Part shown: one piece after another, positions 41,337 through 50,252 of the stretch | How positions within the stretch are numbered: position 1 is the stretch's first letter | How the letters are laid out: every line of letters begins with the position of its first letter | Assembly: GCA_029959285.1 (NCBI GenBank) | Contig: JASCOE010000005.1 | Coordinates: forward strand, 124,001 to 188,000 | DNA: 64,000 nt | Source: Flavobacteriaceae bacterium PS02337 | GTDB lineage: Bacteria > Bacteroidota > Bacteroidia > Flavobacteriales > Flavobacteriaceae | Reading direction: 5' to 3' | Made by a program: the position numbers and the translations under genes | Notes under the pieces: generated by a model | The model's input: only the letters and a program-made list of their open reading frames with translations | What the model was told of the DNA's origin: nothing | Databases searched by the model: none

Positions 41337-42326
41337 TTGAAATTGGAAAATATACCAAACCCTATTAGCATTCAAAATTTCACCACAGAAAATGGTGCGC
41401 TTTATCATTCGTTACCTTTAAGTTTTATTATCGCTGGTCAGCCATTGCATAGTGCGCCTATTGTTTTGGTAAATCACGCCTTAACAGGAAACTCTCAAGT
41501 TACGGGAGAAAACGGTTGGTGGAATGATTTAATTGGTGAAGGTAAAACCATTGATACTTCTGTTTACACCATTTTAGCTTTTGATATTCCAGGAAATGGA
41601 AGCAATTCTTTTTTAGTTGAAAATTATCTTGATTTTACAGCTAGAGATGTTGCCCGAATTTTTATTGAAGGAATAAAAGCGTTACAAATCGAAAAACTTT
41701 TTGCCATTATCGGAGGTTCTGTTGGCGGCGGAATTGCTTGGGAAATCTTAGCTTTAGAACCAAACATTACAGAAAATCTTATTCCGATTGCGAGCGACTG
41801 GAAATCTACAGACTGGCTTATTGCCAATTGTTTCCTGCAAGAACAAATCTTAAACAATTCTTCAAAACCAATTGAAGATGCGAGAATACACGCTATGTTG
41901 TGTTACCGTTCGCCAGAATCTTTCAAAGAGAAATTTCAACGAACGATAAATCAGGATCTTTTGATTTTTAATATTGAAAGTTGGCTGGCGCATCACGGAA
42001 AAAAATTGCAGCAAAGATTCCAATTGTCTTCTTATAAATTAATGAATCAGTTGCTTAAAACAATTGATATTACTAGAAATAGTGAAAGTTTCGAGAATTT
42101 ATTGTCTAAAACTAACGCTTCAATTCATATCGTCGGAATCAATTCAGATTTGTTTTTTACAGCAAAAGAAAACGTAGAAACCTACGAAGAATTAAAGAGG
42201 TTTAAAGACAATGTTTTCTACAGCGAAATTGTTTCGGTTCACGGACATGACGCTTTTTTAATCGAGTACAAACAATTAGATCATTTACTTGCCGACATTT
42301 TTAAGGCAGAAACAATAAAGAAATAA
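41337..42326 (+). CDS. metX: Homoserine O-acetyltransferase, TTG start
   Basis: A 329-residue alpha/beta-hydrolase enzyme that activates homoserine with acetyl-CoA for methionine synthesis. The acceptor loop VLVNHALTGNSQVTGENGWW, the nucleophile elbow IIGGSVGGGIAWEIL and the final catalytic His in SVHGHDAFLIEY are visible. No ATG is available near the N-terminus: the frame upstream is closed by a TAG at 41286, and homology begins at TTG 41337 (MKLENIPNP). It is therefore a good case of a TTG start, which may keep translation low. One base separates it from thrA. Confidence 0.92.
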   Translation: MKLENIPNPISIQNFTTENGALYHSLPLSFIIAGQPLHSAPIVLVNHALTGNSQVTGENGWWNDLIGEGKTIDTSVYTILAFDIPGNGSNSFLVENYLDFTARDVARIFIEGIKALQIEKLFAIIGGSVGGGIAWEILALEPNITENLIPIASDWKSTDWLIANCFLQEQILNNSSKPIEDARIHAMLCYRSPESFKEKFQRTINQDLLIFNIESWLAHHGKKLQQRFQLSSYKLMNQLLKTIDITRNSESFENLLSKTNASIHIVGINSDLFFTAKENVETYEELKRFKDNVFYSEIVSVHGHDAFLIEYKQLDHLLADIFKAETIKK

Positions 42327-42327
42327 A

Positions 42328-44742
42328 ATGAAAGTATTAAAATTTGGAGGTAAATCATTAGCAAACGGAGAAGGACTTAACAAAGTTGTTTCAATCATTT
42401 CTGATAAAGTAAATCAAGGTGAAAAAATTGCCGTTGTAGTTTCTGCGCGCGGAAACGCAACAGACGAATTGGAATTTATCTTAAGCATTGCTGCAAAAAA
42501 TGGCAGTTATAAAGAATTATTAGAAAATTTTAAAAAATATCAAATATCAGATTATCCGCAAGTCGATTTGTCTGAAGAATTTAATGTTTTAGATAAACTT
42601 TTTGAAGGTGTAAGTTTGATTGGCGATTACAGTAAAAAAATCAAAGATCAGATTTTATCAAAAGGAGAGTTGCTTTCTGCTAGATTGTTAACAGCAATTT
42701 TGTTAGAAAAAGGAATTCCAGCCAATTTTGTTGATACAAGAGAATTGTTAAAAACTGATTCTAAATTTGGCGATGCACAGCCTTTAGAACAGCTTTCAAA
42801 GAAAAACGTAGTCAATTATTTCAAAACACATAATGGCGAAACGGTTAATATAGTTACAGGTTTCATTGGTTCAAACAACAACAACGACACAACTACTTTA
42901 GGTAGAAATGGCAGTAACTATACCGCTTCGTTAATCGCAAATTATTTAAATGCTGAAGAATTACAAAACTTCACGCACGTTGACGGAATTTACACGGCAA
43001 ACCCAGATTTAGTGGCAGATGCAAAGAAAATTGAATATTTATCATTTAATGAAGCAAACGAGCTGGCTAATTTTGGCGCAACAATTTTGCACGCTAAAAC
43101 GATAATTCCTTTATTAGAAAAAAATATTCCGCTTCGTATTTTAAATACTTTCAATCATGAAAATCGTGGTACTTTAATTACTTCAGATTCTGCGAAAGAA
43201 GGAATTAAAACGCTTTCTGTTTTAGAAAATGTATCGTTAGTAAATCTTGAAGGACGTGGTTTGCTTGGAAAAGCTGGAGTTGACGCCAGAATTTTTAAAG
43301 TAATGGGCGATCATAATATCAGTGTAAGTATCATTTCTCAAGGTTCTTCAGAAAGAGGAATCGGACTTGTGGTTGCAACTGATAAAGCAACAACTGCGGT
43401 TGTAGAATTAGAAAAAGAATTCGAAAATGACTTTTATTCTAAAGATGTAAATCAGATTACGGTTACAGATAATGTATCGGTAATTTCGATTATTGGTCAG
43501 GATTTGAGTACGTTCCACAAACCTTACACGGCTTTAATTAGAAATAAAATTGTTCCGATTTTATTCAACAATACTGTTACGGGTAAAAATGTGAGTTTGG
43601 TTGTGAAGAAATCAGAACTGAATAAAGCTTTAAATGTAATTCACGGTGAAATTTTTGGAGTTTCAAAAAAGATCAACATTGCCATTATCGGTCACGGATT
43701 AGTGGGCGGAACTTTGATTAATCAAATCTTAGAATCTGCTTCAGCTATCGAAAAACGTAAAGGTATTAAGCTAAATGTTTTCGCTATTGCGAATTCCAAA
43801 AAAGTGCTTTTAAACAAATATGGCGTTGCCAATAACTGGAAAAGTGAAATTGATACAAAAGGTGAAGCTTACACCATTAATGATATTATTGCTTACGCGA
43901 ATGACAATCATTTAGAAAACTTAATTGCAGTAGATAATACGGCAAGTGCAAGTTTCGTAGAAAATTATATTCCTCTTGTAGAAAATAGTTTTGATTTAAT
44001 TTCTTCGAATAAAGTGGCCAATACATTAAGTTATGGTTTTTATAAAGAATTGAGAAGTGCTTTAGAAGAAAATCAGAAAAATTATTTGTACGAAACCAAT
44101 GTTGGTGCAGGTTTGCCATTAATTGATACCATTAAATTATTGCATCTTTCTGGTGAAAATATCACTAAAATTAAAGGAGTTTTCTCTGGAACATTAAGTT
44201 ATTTATTCAATAATTTCTCTGCGAAAGATGTGCCGTTTAGTGAAATTCTTCAAGAAGCAATCGATAACGGATATACAGAACCAAATCCACGTGAAGATTT
44301 AGGTGGAAATGACGTGGGAAGAAAATTATTAATTTTAGCTAGAGAGTTAGATTTACAAAATGAGTTTGAAGAAATCTCGATTCAGAATTTAATTCCAGAG
44401 CATTTACGTGAAGGAAGCGCTGCCGATTTCTTAACGAAATTAAAAGAATTCGATCCAATTTATGCTAAAATAAAAGCAGATCAAAAGCCAAATCACGTTT
44501 TGAGATATATTGGTGAATTGTCTGGAGATTTGCAAAATGATAAAGGTAATCTAGAAGTGAAATTAGTTTCTGTTCCTTCAGACACCGCTTTGGGCGGATT
44601 AAAAGGTTCTGATTCTTTCTTCGAAATTTATACAGAATCTTACGGAGATCGTCCAATCGTTATTCAGGGAGCTGGTGCAGGTTCTGCAGTAACGGCAAGA
44701 GGAGTTTTTGGAGATATTTTGAGATTATCTGACAAAGGGTAA
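42328..44742 (+). CDS. thrA: Bifunctional aspartokinase / homoserine dehydrogenase
   Basis: An 804-residue fusion. Residues 1 to about 290 are aspartokinase (LKFGGKSLANGEG; TLGRNGSNYTASLIA), about 300-450 hold ACT domains, and about 450-804 are homoserine dehydrogenase (AIIGHGLVGGTLINQIL, SSNKVANTLS, GYTEPNPREDLGGNDVGRK). It makes the committed intermediate homoserine for Met, Thr and Ile. It starts one base after metX and shares the SAM riboswitch. In this setting it serves methionine synthesis in particular. Confidence 0.95.
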   Translation: MKVLKFGGKSLANGEGLNKVVSIISDKVNQGEKIAVVVSARGNATDELEFILSIAAKNGSYKELLENFKKYQISDYPQVDLSEEFNVLDKLFEGVSLIGDYSKKIKDQILSKGELLSARLLTAILLEKGIPANFVDTRELLKTDSKFGDAQPLEQLSKKNVVNYFKTHNGETVNIVTGFIGSNNNNDTTTLGRNGSNYTASLIANYLNAEELQNFTHVDGIYTANPDLVADAKKIEYLSFNEANELANFGATILHAKTIIPLLEKNIPLRILNTFNHENRGTLITSDSAKEGIKTLSVLENVSLVNLEGRGLLGKAGVDARIFKVMGDHNISVSIISQGSSERGIGLVVATDKATTAVVELEKEFENDFYSKDVNQITVTDNVSVISIIGQDLSTFHKPYTALIRNKIVPILFNNTVTGKNVSLVVKKSELNKALNVIHGEIFGVSKKINIAIIGHGLVGGTLINQILESASAIEKRKGIKLNVFAIANSKKVLLNKYGVANNWKSEIDTKGEAYTINDIIAYANDNHLENLIAVDNTASASFVENYIPLVENSFDLISSNKVANTLSYGFYKELRSALEENQKNYLYETNVGAGLPLIDTIKLLHLSGENITKIKGVFSGTLSYLFNNFSAKDVPFSEILQEAIDNGYTEPNPREDLGGNDVGRKLLILARELDLQNEFEEISIQNLIPEHLREGSAADFLTKLKEFDPIYAKIKADQKPNHVLRYIGELSGDLQNDKGNLEVKLVSVPSDTALGGLKGSDSFFEIYTESYGDRPIVIQGAGAGSAVTARGVFGDILRLSDKG

Positions 44743-44754
44743 AAAGTCTAGTTC

Positions 44755-44839
44755 GTCATTGCGAGGAACGAAGCAATCACATTTGCTAAATCAAGCTTTG
44801 TGTAATTGTTAGTGAGGTTGCTTCGTTCCTCGCAATGAC
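44755..44839. repeat. Perfect 22-base inverted repeat (GTCATTGCGAGGAACGAAGC...)
   Basis: Two perfect 22-base arms (44755-44776 and 44818-44839) face each other with 41 bases between. The core TTGCGAGGAACGAAGCAA is a palindromic element that I recall from unrelated phyla as well as flavobacteria. It lies between thrA and osmC. Confidence 0.8.
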
Positions 44840-44869
44840 AAGTATAAAAAACAAAAAAACAACAACACA

Positions 44870-45295
44870 ATGAAAGTAACTTTAAACAGAGTAAATGACG
44901 CATTTCATTTTAAAGTAAAAAATGAACGCGGACACGTAGTTGACGTTGATAGCAGAGCCGAATTTGGCGGAAGCGATTTAGGTGCAAGTCCAATGGAATT
45001 AGTATTGATGGGAGTTGCAGGATGCAGCGCTATCGATATGATTTCAATTTTGAAAAAACAACGTCAGGAAATCACTTCTTTTAACGCTGAGGTTGAAGGA
45101 ACGCGAGTTCAAATCGAAGAAGCAAAACCTTTTAAAGAAATCGATGTGGTTTTCTATTTAGAAGGAGAAATCAATCCAGAAAAAGCAAAAAAAGCGGCAC
45201 AGCTTTCTTTCGAGAAATATTGTTCAGTTGCCAAAACAGTTGAGCCAACAGCAACCATTAATTACAAAGTTGTCTTGAACAACGAAGCTTTATAA
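44870..45295 (+). CDS. OsmC-family peroxiredoxin-like protein
   Basis: A 141-residue OsmC/Ohr-fold protein. The two redox cysteines are visible (GVAGCSAIDMISIL near residue 51 and FEKYCSVAKTV near 119), with the intervening helix. OsmC proteins reduce organic hydroperoxides with thiols. Its place between thrA and metZ in a sulfur-rich cluster suggests a role in thiol or sulfide chemistry, but this is inference. Confidence 0.9.
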   Translation: MKVTLNRVNDAFHFKVKNERGHVVDVDSRAEFGGSDLGASPMELVLMGVAGCSAIDMISILKKQRQEITSFNAEVEGTRVQIEEAKPFKEIDVVFYLEGEINPEKAKKAAQLSFEKYCSVAKTVEPTATINYKVVLNNEAL

Positions 45296-45429
45296 ATTAG
45301 ATAATTAGTCAATTAGATAATTAGAAAATGCTCAGATTGAGCATAAATAATTGACTTGTTTTAGTTTGGATTTTAGTTTGTAAAACTTGAAACCTGAAAC
45401 CTGAAACAAAAAAACAAAAACAACACACA

Positions 45430-46602
45430 ATGAATACAGAAGAATTTGGTTTTGAAACACAAGCCATTAGAACACAATTAGAAAAAACACAATTTCAAGA
45501 ACATTCATCACCTTTGTACTTATCTTCAAGTTTTATATTTGAAGACGCAGAGGATATGAGAGCTTCTTTTACAGAAGAAAAAGTTCGTAATATTTATTCT
45601 CGTTTCAGCAATCCAAATACAACTGAATTTGTTGACAAAGTTTGTGCAATGGAAGGCGCAGAAGCTGGTTATGCTTTCGCAACGGGAATGGCTGCAATCT
45701 ATTCTACGTTTGCTGCATTATTAGAATCGGGCGATCACATTGTTTCGGCAGGAAGTGTTTTTGGATCAACTCATGCGTTATTCATGACTTATTTTCCAAA
45801 ATGGAAAATCGAAACTTCTTATTTTGATATCAATAAGCCAGAAACAATTGAAAGTTTTATTCAACCAAATACTAAAATTCTATATGCAGAAACGCCAACA
45901 AATCCTGGTGTAGATGTAATTGATTTAGAATTATTAGGAGCGATCGCAAAAAAGCACAATTTGATTTTAATAATTGATAACTGTTTTGCAACGCCATATA
46001 TTCAGCAGCCAATTAAATACGGAGCACACATTGTAGTACATTCAGCAACAAAATTAATGGATGGACAAGGTCGTGTTTTAGGAGGAGTTGCAGTTGGAGA
46101 AGCTGAGTTAATTCGTAAAATTTATTTGTTTTCAAGAAATACAGGACCAGCATTGTCACCATTTAACGCTTGGGTTTTATCAAAAAGTTTAGAGACTTTG
46201 GCTGTTCGTGTAGATAAGCATTGTGAAAATGCCTTAAAAGTAGCAGAATTTTTAGAAAGTCATCCGAATGTTCAAAGTGTGAAATACCCATTCTTGAAAT
46301 CACATCCAAAATATGAAATTGCCAAAAAACAAATGCGTTTAGGCGGTAACATTATTGCAATCGAAATTAAAGGCGGTCTTGAGGCTGGACGAAAATTTTT
46401 GGACAAAATTAAATTATGTTCTCTTTCTGCAAATATTGGCGATGTAAAAACTATTGTAACGCATCCAGCTTCTACAACGCACAGCAAATTATCTGAAGAA
46501 GATCAATTGGCGGTTGGAATTACGCAAGGTTTGGTTCGTGTTTCTGTTGGTTTAGAAACGGTAGAAGATGTAATTGCAGATTTAAAACAAGCTTTAGCTT
46601 AA
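45430..46602 (+). CDS. metZ: Cys/Met-metabolism PLP enzyme, O-succinyl/acetylhomoserine sulfhydrylase type
   Basis: A 390-residue enzyme of the cystathionine gamma-synthase family. Visible are YSRFSNPNTTEFVDKVCAMEG, the PLP lysine motif HSATKLMDGQGRVLGG and HPASTTHSKL. The DGQGR variant is the MetZ type, which uses sulfide directly. Since the genome here makes O-acetylhomoserine (metX), it probably overlaps with metY in function. It could instead make cystathionine. The spacer before it is a word-like repeat (AACTTGAAACCTGAAACC). Confidence 0.85.
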   Translation: MNTEEFGFETQAIRTQLEKTQFQEHSSPLYLSSSFIFEDAEDMRASFTEEKVRNIYSRFSNPNTTEFVDKVCAMEGAEAGYAFATGMAAIYSTFAALLESGDHIVSAGSVFGSTHALFMTYFPKWKIETSYFDINKPETIESFIQPNTKILYAETPTNPGVDVIDLELLGAIAKKHNLILIIDNCFATPYIQQPIKYGAHIVVHSATKLMDGQGRVLGGVAVGEAELIRKIYLFSRNTGPALSPFNAWVLSKSLETLAVRVDKHCENALKVAEFLESHPNVQSVKYPFLKSHPKYEIAKKQMRLGGNIIAIEIKGGLEAGRKFLDKIKLCSLSANIGDVKTIVTHPASTTHSKLSEEDQLAVGITQGLVRVSVGLETVEDVIADLKQALA

Positions 46603-46632
46603 TTATATATTTCAATTTTCAAATATTTAAAA

Positions 46633-46678
46633 GACGATTTTTAGCAGTAATTTTTGGCTGTTGAAAATCGTTTTTTTA
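46633..46678 (+). terminator. Intrinsic terminator after metZ
   Basis: ACGATTTTTAGCAG and CTGTTGAAAATCGT pair over a 10-base loop with one or two bulges, followed by seven T. Confidence 0.75.
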
Positions 46679-46752
46679 TGAATCAAAAACACCTCGTTTT
46701 TTAAATAAGATAGATTAAGTAGAATATAGATGTTATTCTCATTTAAAAAGTC

Positions 46753-46760
46753 TATTTTTG
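46753..46760 (+). promoter_or_regulatory. -7 promoter box of the Rrf2 gene
   Basis: TATTTTTG matches TAnnTTTG, 73 bases before the start. Confidence 0.5.
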
Positions 46761-46833
46761 TTGCAGAATAATATGAAGCTTGTTTATTTTAGGAATAATT
46801 TAAAATCTACAATCTGAAATCTAAAATATAAAA

Positions 46834-47244
46834 ATGCTTTCAAAGAAAACAAAATACGGAATTAAAGCTTTAACCTATTTAGCCAGAAGAGAAAATAACG
46901 AACCTGTACAGATAGCAGAAATTGCAAAAAGTGAACATATTTCGATTAAATTTTTAGAAAGTATTTTGTTGCTTTTAAGAAATTCTGGTTTTCTTGGAGC
47001 AAAAAAAGGAAAAGGCGGCGGTTATTATTTAATTAAAGATCCGAAAGATATTAGTATGGCTAAAGTCTATCGTATTTTAGAAGGTCCAATCGCGTTATTG
47101 CCTTGTGCAAGTCATAATTTCTACGAAAGATGCGACGATTGTGATGATGAATCTACTTGTGCAGCACGACGCTTAATGACCGAAGTTCGTGATAATACAC
47201 TTAAAATATTAGAAAGTAATTCTTTGGCAGATATTGCGTTTTAG
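46834..47244 (+). CDS. Rrf2-family transcription regulator
   Basis: A 136-residue winged-helix protein (LSKKTKYGIKALTYLAR, then the recognition helix region IAKSEHISIKFLESILLLLRNSGF). The C-terminal half has four cysteines (PCASHNFYERCDDCDDESTC), more widely spaced than the IscR cluster ligands, so it may bind metal, a cluster or sense thiols. It stands between the methionine genes and the sulfate-assimilation block, so a CymR-like role over sulfur genes is plausible. Confidence 0.9.
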   Translation: MLSKKTKYGIKALTYLARRENNEPVQIAEIAKSEHISIKFLESILLLLRNSGFLGAKKGKGGGYYLIKDPKDISMAKVYRILEGPIALLPCASHNFYERCDDCDDESTCAARRLMTEVRDNTLKILESNSLADIAF

Positions 47245-47264
47245 TAATTGCTTTTAAACATAAA

Positions 47265-47306
47265 TAAAAAAGACCATTTCAAATTTTCGAAATGGTCTTT
47301 TTTTTA
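47265..47306. terminator. Bidirectional terminator between the Rrf2 gene and tauE1
   Basis: AAAAAAGACCATTTC and GAAATGGTCTTTTTT pair over a 7-base loop, between convergent genes. Confidence 0.9.
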
Positions 47307-47318
47307 ATGTTTTTGAAT

Positions 47319-48101
47319 TTAAAAAATCAATTTATATCCTGCCATAAAAAGCATTACTGCAATGGCATTTCTAAGAAAAGAATCGGGAACTTTTCCGCTT
47401 AAACTGCTTCCAATATAGATTCCAGGAAGCGATCCTAATAATAATTGTCCCAATAAAGCTAAATCTAAATTCCCCATAGAAGCATGTCCAATTCCAGCGA
47501 CAAGTGTTAAAGGTACGGCGTGAGCAATTTCAGTTCCAACCAAACGAGGTGTTGGTAAAAGAGGATAAAGGAAAAATAAAGTTACAGTTCCAAGTGCTCC
47601 AGCTCCAATCGATGTCAAAGTTACAGTTGCTCCTAATAAAACTCCAATTCCGATTGTCAATATGTTTTGAGTGGTACTTTCGTTGTGAAATTTATCTCCT
47701 GCATGTTTTTGAGAAAAATTTAAAAGTTTCTTTTTGAATATAATAGCAATCGAAGTAAACAATAAAGCCCATCCTAAACTGTATTTAATTACGCGATTTA
47801 TAGTTTCAATATCAGTCTTGATACTATTTAAAATCCACAAGGTTACCAATGCTGCGGGAACACTGCCTAAAGTAAGCCAGCCGGTAATCTTCCAATTGAT
47901 ATTTCCTTTTTTATTGTGTACAAATACACCTCCCGCTTTTGTAAAAGCGGCATATAGTAAATCTGTGCCTACTGCTTTTGTTGGAGGAATTCCAAAATAT
48001 AATAAAATTGGAGTCATAAGAGAACCTCCACCAACACCAGTTAATCCAACAATAAATCCAACAACTAAACCCGCAATGACAAGACCAATCTGAAAATCCA
48101 T
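47319..48101 (-). CDS. TauE/SafE-family permease 1
   Basis: A 260-residue inner-membrane protein of about eight helices. The two GVGGG repeats typical of the family are seen near the N-terminus (FIVGLTGVGGGSLMTPILL) and in the middle (LTSIGAGALGTVTLFFLYPL). These permeases move small sulfur or carboxylate anions such as sulfite, sulfate or sulfonates. Its neighbours are sulfate-assimilation genes, and a candidate operator lies between it and the second copy, so sulfate uptake is a reasonable inference. Confidence 0.88.
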   Translation of the reverse strand: MDFQIGLVIAGLVVGFIVGLTGVGGGSLMTPILLYFGIPPTKAVGTDLLYAAFTKAGGVFVHNKKGNINWKITGWLTLGSVPAALVTLWILNSIKTDIETINRVIKYSLGWALLFTSIAIIFKKKLLNFSQKHAGDKFHNESTTQNILTIGIGVLLGATVTLTSIGAGALGTVTLFFLYPLLPTPRLVGTEIAHAVPLTLVAGIGHASMGNLDLALLGQLLLGSLPGIYIGSSLSGKVPDSFLRNAIAVMLFMAGYKLIF

Positions 48102-48138
48102 AAAAAATATTTGGTGCTAAAATAATAACAATTTTATA

Positions 48139-48159
48139 ATTATCCTATAGATTTGGTAG
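48139..48159 (-). promoter_or_regulatory. Candidate sulfur-regulon operator, copy facing tauE1
   Basis: On the reverse strand this reads CTACCAAATCTATAGGATAA plus T. It agrees in 16 of 21 positions with the site at 48358 on the other strand. Each lies close to the promoter of one of the two divergent permease genes. Confidence 0.5.
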
Positions 48160-48186
48160 AGATTAAATTTGTATTTTTACAAATCA

Positions 48187-48194
48187 CAAAATTA
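48187..48194 (-). promoter_or_regulatory. -7 promoter box of tauE1
   Basis: The reverse strand reads TAATTTTG, matching TAnnTTTG, about 85 bases before the start; the candidate operator lies just downstream of the expected transcription start. Confidence 0.45.
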
Positions 48195-48318
48195 AAGTAT
48201 GCTGTTACAATCTGATGAAGCAGTGTATAATTTGTTAAATAAATTATTAATCCTTTATTAAAAATTCTTTTATCATGTTTTTAGGGTAGTAGCTTTTGTA
48301 AAAAAGTAAATATATTGT

Positions 48319-48348
48319 TTTGATATTTCAAAATATATAGTACTTTTG
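48319..48348 (+). promoter_or_regulatory. Promoter of tauE2-cys operon
   Basis: TTTG (48319-48322) and TACTTTTG (48341-48348) are spaced by 18 bases, a near-ideal Bacteroidota promoter. Confidence 0.8.
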
Positions 48349-48357
48349 CAAAGTAAT

Positions 48358-48380
48358 CTACTAAGCCGATAGGGTAATGG
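48358..48380 (+). promoter_or_regulatory. Candidate sulfur-regulon operator at the tauE2-cys transcription start
   Basis: The site begins CTACTAAG and contains GATAGGGTAATGG. It starts about 10 bases past the -7 box, where a bound repressor would block initiation. Related sites lie at 48139 (reverse) and 33861. Confidence 0.5.
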
Positions 48381-48411
48381 ATTTTTTAAGAAAAATACAC
48401 ATTCTTAAATT

Positions 48412-49314
48412 ATGGAAAATGAACTTAAATTAAACAACACTGAGATAAAGTCAAATGCTTTATCAAAGGAAAATTTATGGGTTGTGATACCTGTTGTTTT
48501 ATTGTTAGGTTTAGTAGCTACATTAATATACAATCATCACGCTGAATTTTCGTGGAGTGCATTGGTAGAAGGATTTAATGCGGAATTTTTAGTGTTTTTC
48601 GCTATCGGAGTTTTTGCCCAGTTGGTTGATGGAACTTTAGGGATGGGTTACGGAGCGACTTCAACGTCATTTTTATTGGCTTATGGAGTTCCGCCAGTTG
48701 TGAGTAGTACGGCAGTTCACGTTTCGGAAATGTTTACAACAGGAGCATCGGCGCTTTCGCATCACCGATTTGGAAATATCAATAAAAAATTGGTAAAGCA
48801 TTTATTGATTCCAGGAGTTTTAGGTTCTATCACAGGAGCTTATTTATTGTCGGATGTTATTAATGGAGATGTTATTAAGCCGTTTATTGCAGTTTATATG
48901 ATTGTTTTGGCTATTGTCATCATTAGAAAAGCATTGAGAAAAAGTATCGTAAAAAAGAAAACAAAAAAATTAGGCGCTTTAGCCGTTTTCGGAGGTTTTA
49001 TGGATTCTGTTGGAGGCGGAGGTTGGGGGCCAATTGTAACTTCAACTTTATTAGGAAGAGGAAGAAATCCGAGATATACTATTGGTTCTGTAAATGCAGC
49101 TGAGTTTGCTATTTCTTTTGCAAGTGGTATTACGTTCATGCTTTTTGGAGGAATTATTGGATGGCAAGTTATCATCGGATTAATTTTAGGAGGAGTTATT
49201 TCTGCGCCATTAGCAGCATTTTTAGTAAATAAAATCAAAAGAAAACCAATGATGATTGCTGTTGGAATTCTAATTATATTATTGAGTTTAAAAACATTAT
49301 CTAAATTATTATAA
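48412..49314 (+). CDS. TauE/SafE-family permease 2
   Basis: A 300-residue membrane protein with an N-terminal cytoplasmic tail of about 25 residues and about eight helices. Family repeats are VDGTLGMGYGATSTSFLLAYGV and FMDSVGGGGWGPIVTSTLLGRG. It starts the sulfate-assimilation run, 27 bases before cysH, so it probably imports sulfate or a related anion for that pathway (inference). Confidence 0.9.
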   Translation: MENELKLNNTEIKSNALSKENLWVVIPVVLLLGLVATLIYNHHAEFSWSALVEGFNAEFLVFFAIGVFAQLVDGTLGMGYGATSTSFLLAYGVPPVVSSTAVHVSEMFTTGASALSHHRFGNINKKLVKHLLIPGVLGSITGAYLLSDVINGDVIKPFIAVYMIVLAIVIIRKALRKSIVKKKTKKLGALAVFGGFMDSVGGGGWGPIVTSTLLGRGRNPRYTIGSVNAAEFAISFASGITFMLFGGIIGWQVIIGLILGGVISAPLAAFLVNKIKRKPMMIAVGILIILLSLKTLSKLL

Positions 49315-49341
49315 AAATAATTTTAGGAAGGAAGAGAGATT

Positions 49342-50052
49342 ATGAGTGCGATTATTGTACAAGAATTATTAGAGAAAACTGCAGCTCTTTCGCTTGACGA
49401 AACCTTAGTTTTTTTAGCAAAAGAGTTTCCGGGAAAAGTAATTTTTTCGACTTCTTTCGGACAGGAAGATCAGGTAATTACAGATTTTATTGCCAAAAGT
49501 AATACTGATATTACCGTTTTTACTTTAGACACCGGAAGATTATTTCAGGAAACTTACGATGTTTTTCATAAAACATTAAAAAAATACAAAAGACCAATCG
49601 AAGTTTTTTTTCCAGAAGCAGCTTCAGTAGAAAATCTTCTGAAAACAAAAGGGCCAAACAGCTTTTATGATTCAGTTGAAAACAGAAAAGAATGTTGTTT
49701 TATTCGAAAAGTAGTTCCGTTAAGAAAAGCTTTGGCAGGAAATTCAGTTTGGATTACGGGTTTAAGAGCCGAACAATCAGAAAACAGACAAGATTTACAT
49801 TTGTTTGAATATGACGGAAACTTCGAAATCATAAAATTCAATCCGTTACTAAAATGGACTTTAAAAGAAGTTGAAACGTATTTGTCAGAAAACAATGTTC
49901 CTCAAAATACTTTGCATAAACAAGGTTTCGTAAGTATTGGATGTGCGCCTTGTACCAGAGCAATTTTCCCTGGAGAAGATATAAGAGCTGGAAGATGGTG
50001 GTGGGAATCAAGCCATAAAGAGTGTGGTTTGCATAGCGCTAAAAAAGAGTAA
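49342..50052 (+). CDS. cysH: Adenylylsulfate (APS) reductase
   Basis: A 236-residue reductase turning activated sulfate into sulfite. The paired cysteine motifs (RKECCFIRK and IGCAPCTRAI) are the 4Fe-4S ligands found in APS-using enzymes and absent from PAPS reductases. The catalytic Cys is in KECGLH at the C-terminus. No APS kinase gene was found here, which agrees with direct use of APS. Confidence 0.93.
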   Translation: MSAIIVQELLEKTAALSLDETLVFLAKEFPGKVIFSTSFGQEDQVITDFIAKSNTDITVFTLDTGRLFQETYDVFHKTLKKYKRPIEVFFPEAASVENLLKTKGPNSFYDSVENRKECCFIRKVVPLRKALAGNSVWITGLRAEQSENRQDLHLFEYDGNFEIIKFNPLLKWTLKEVETYLSENNVPQNTLHKQGFVSIGCAPCTRAIFPGEDIRAGRWWWESSHKECGLHSAKKE

Positions 50053-50095
50053 AGAATCAAGAGGCAAGAAAATAGAATAAAGAATATAGATTTAA

Positions 50096-50150
50096 AGTTC
50101 CGAAGGAACGATCCATATTGTAGCGCCGGATTTTAATCCGGGGTAAAATA
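50096..50150. repeat. REP-like palindromes between cysH and cysD
   Basis: GTTCCGAAGGAAC (50097-50109) and CCGGATTTTAATCCGG are small palindromes in a 200-base spacer that ends in the word-like repeat AACTTGAAACTTTAAACC. No gene seen. Confidence 0.5.
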
Positions 50151-50252
50151 AAGAGAATAGAATAAAGAGTGGAGATTTTAGATCAGGTGAAAACTTGAAA
50201 CTTTAAACCTGAAACAAATTTTTTCACAACAAAAATATCAAACAAAAAAACA

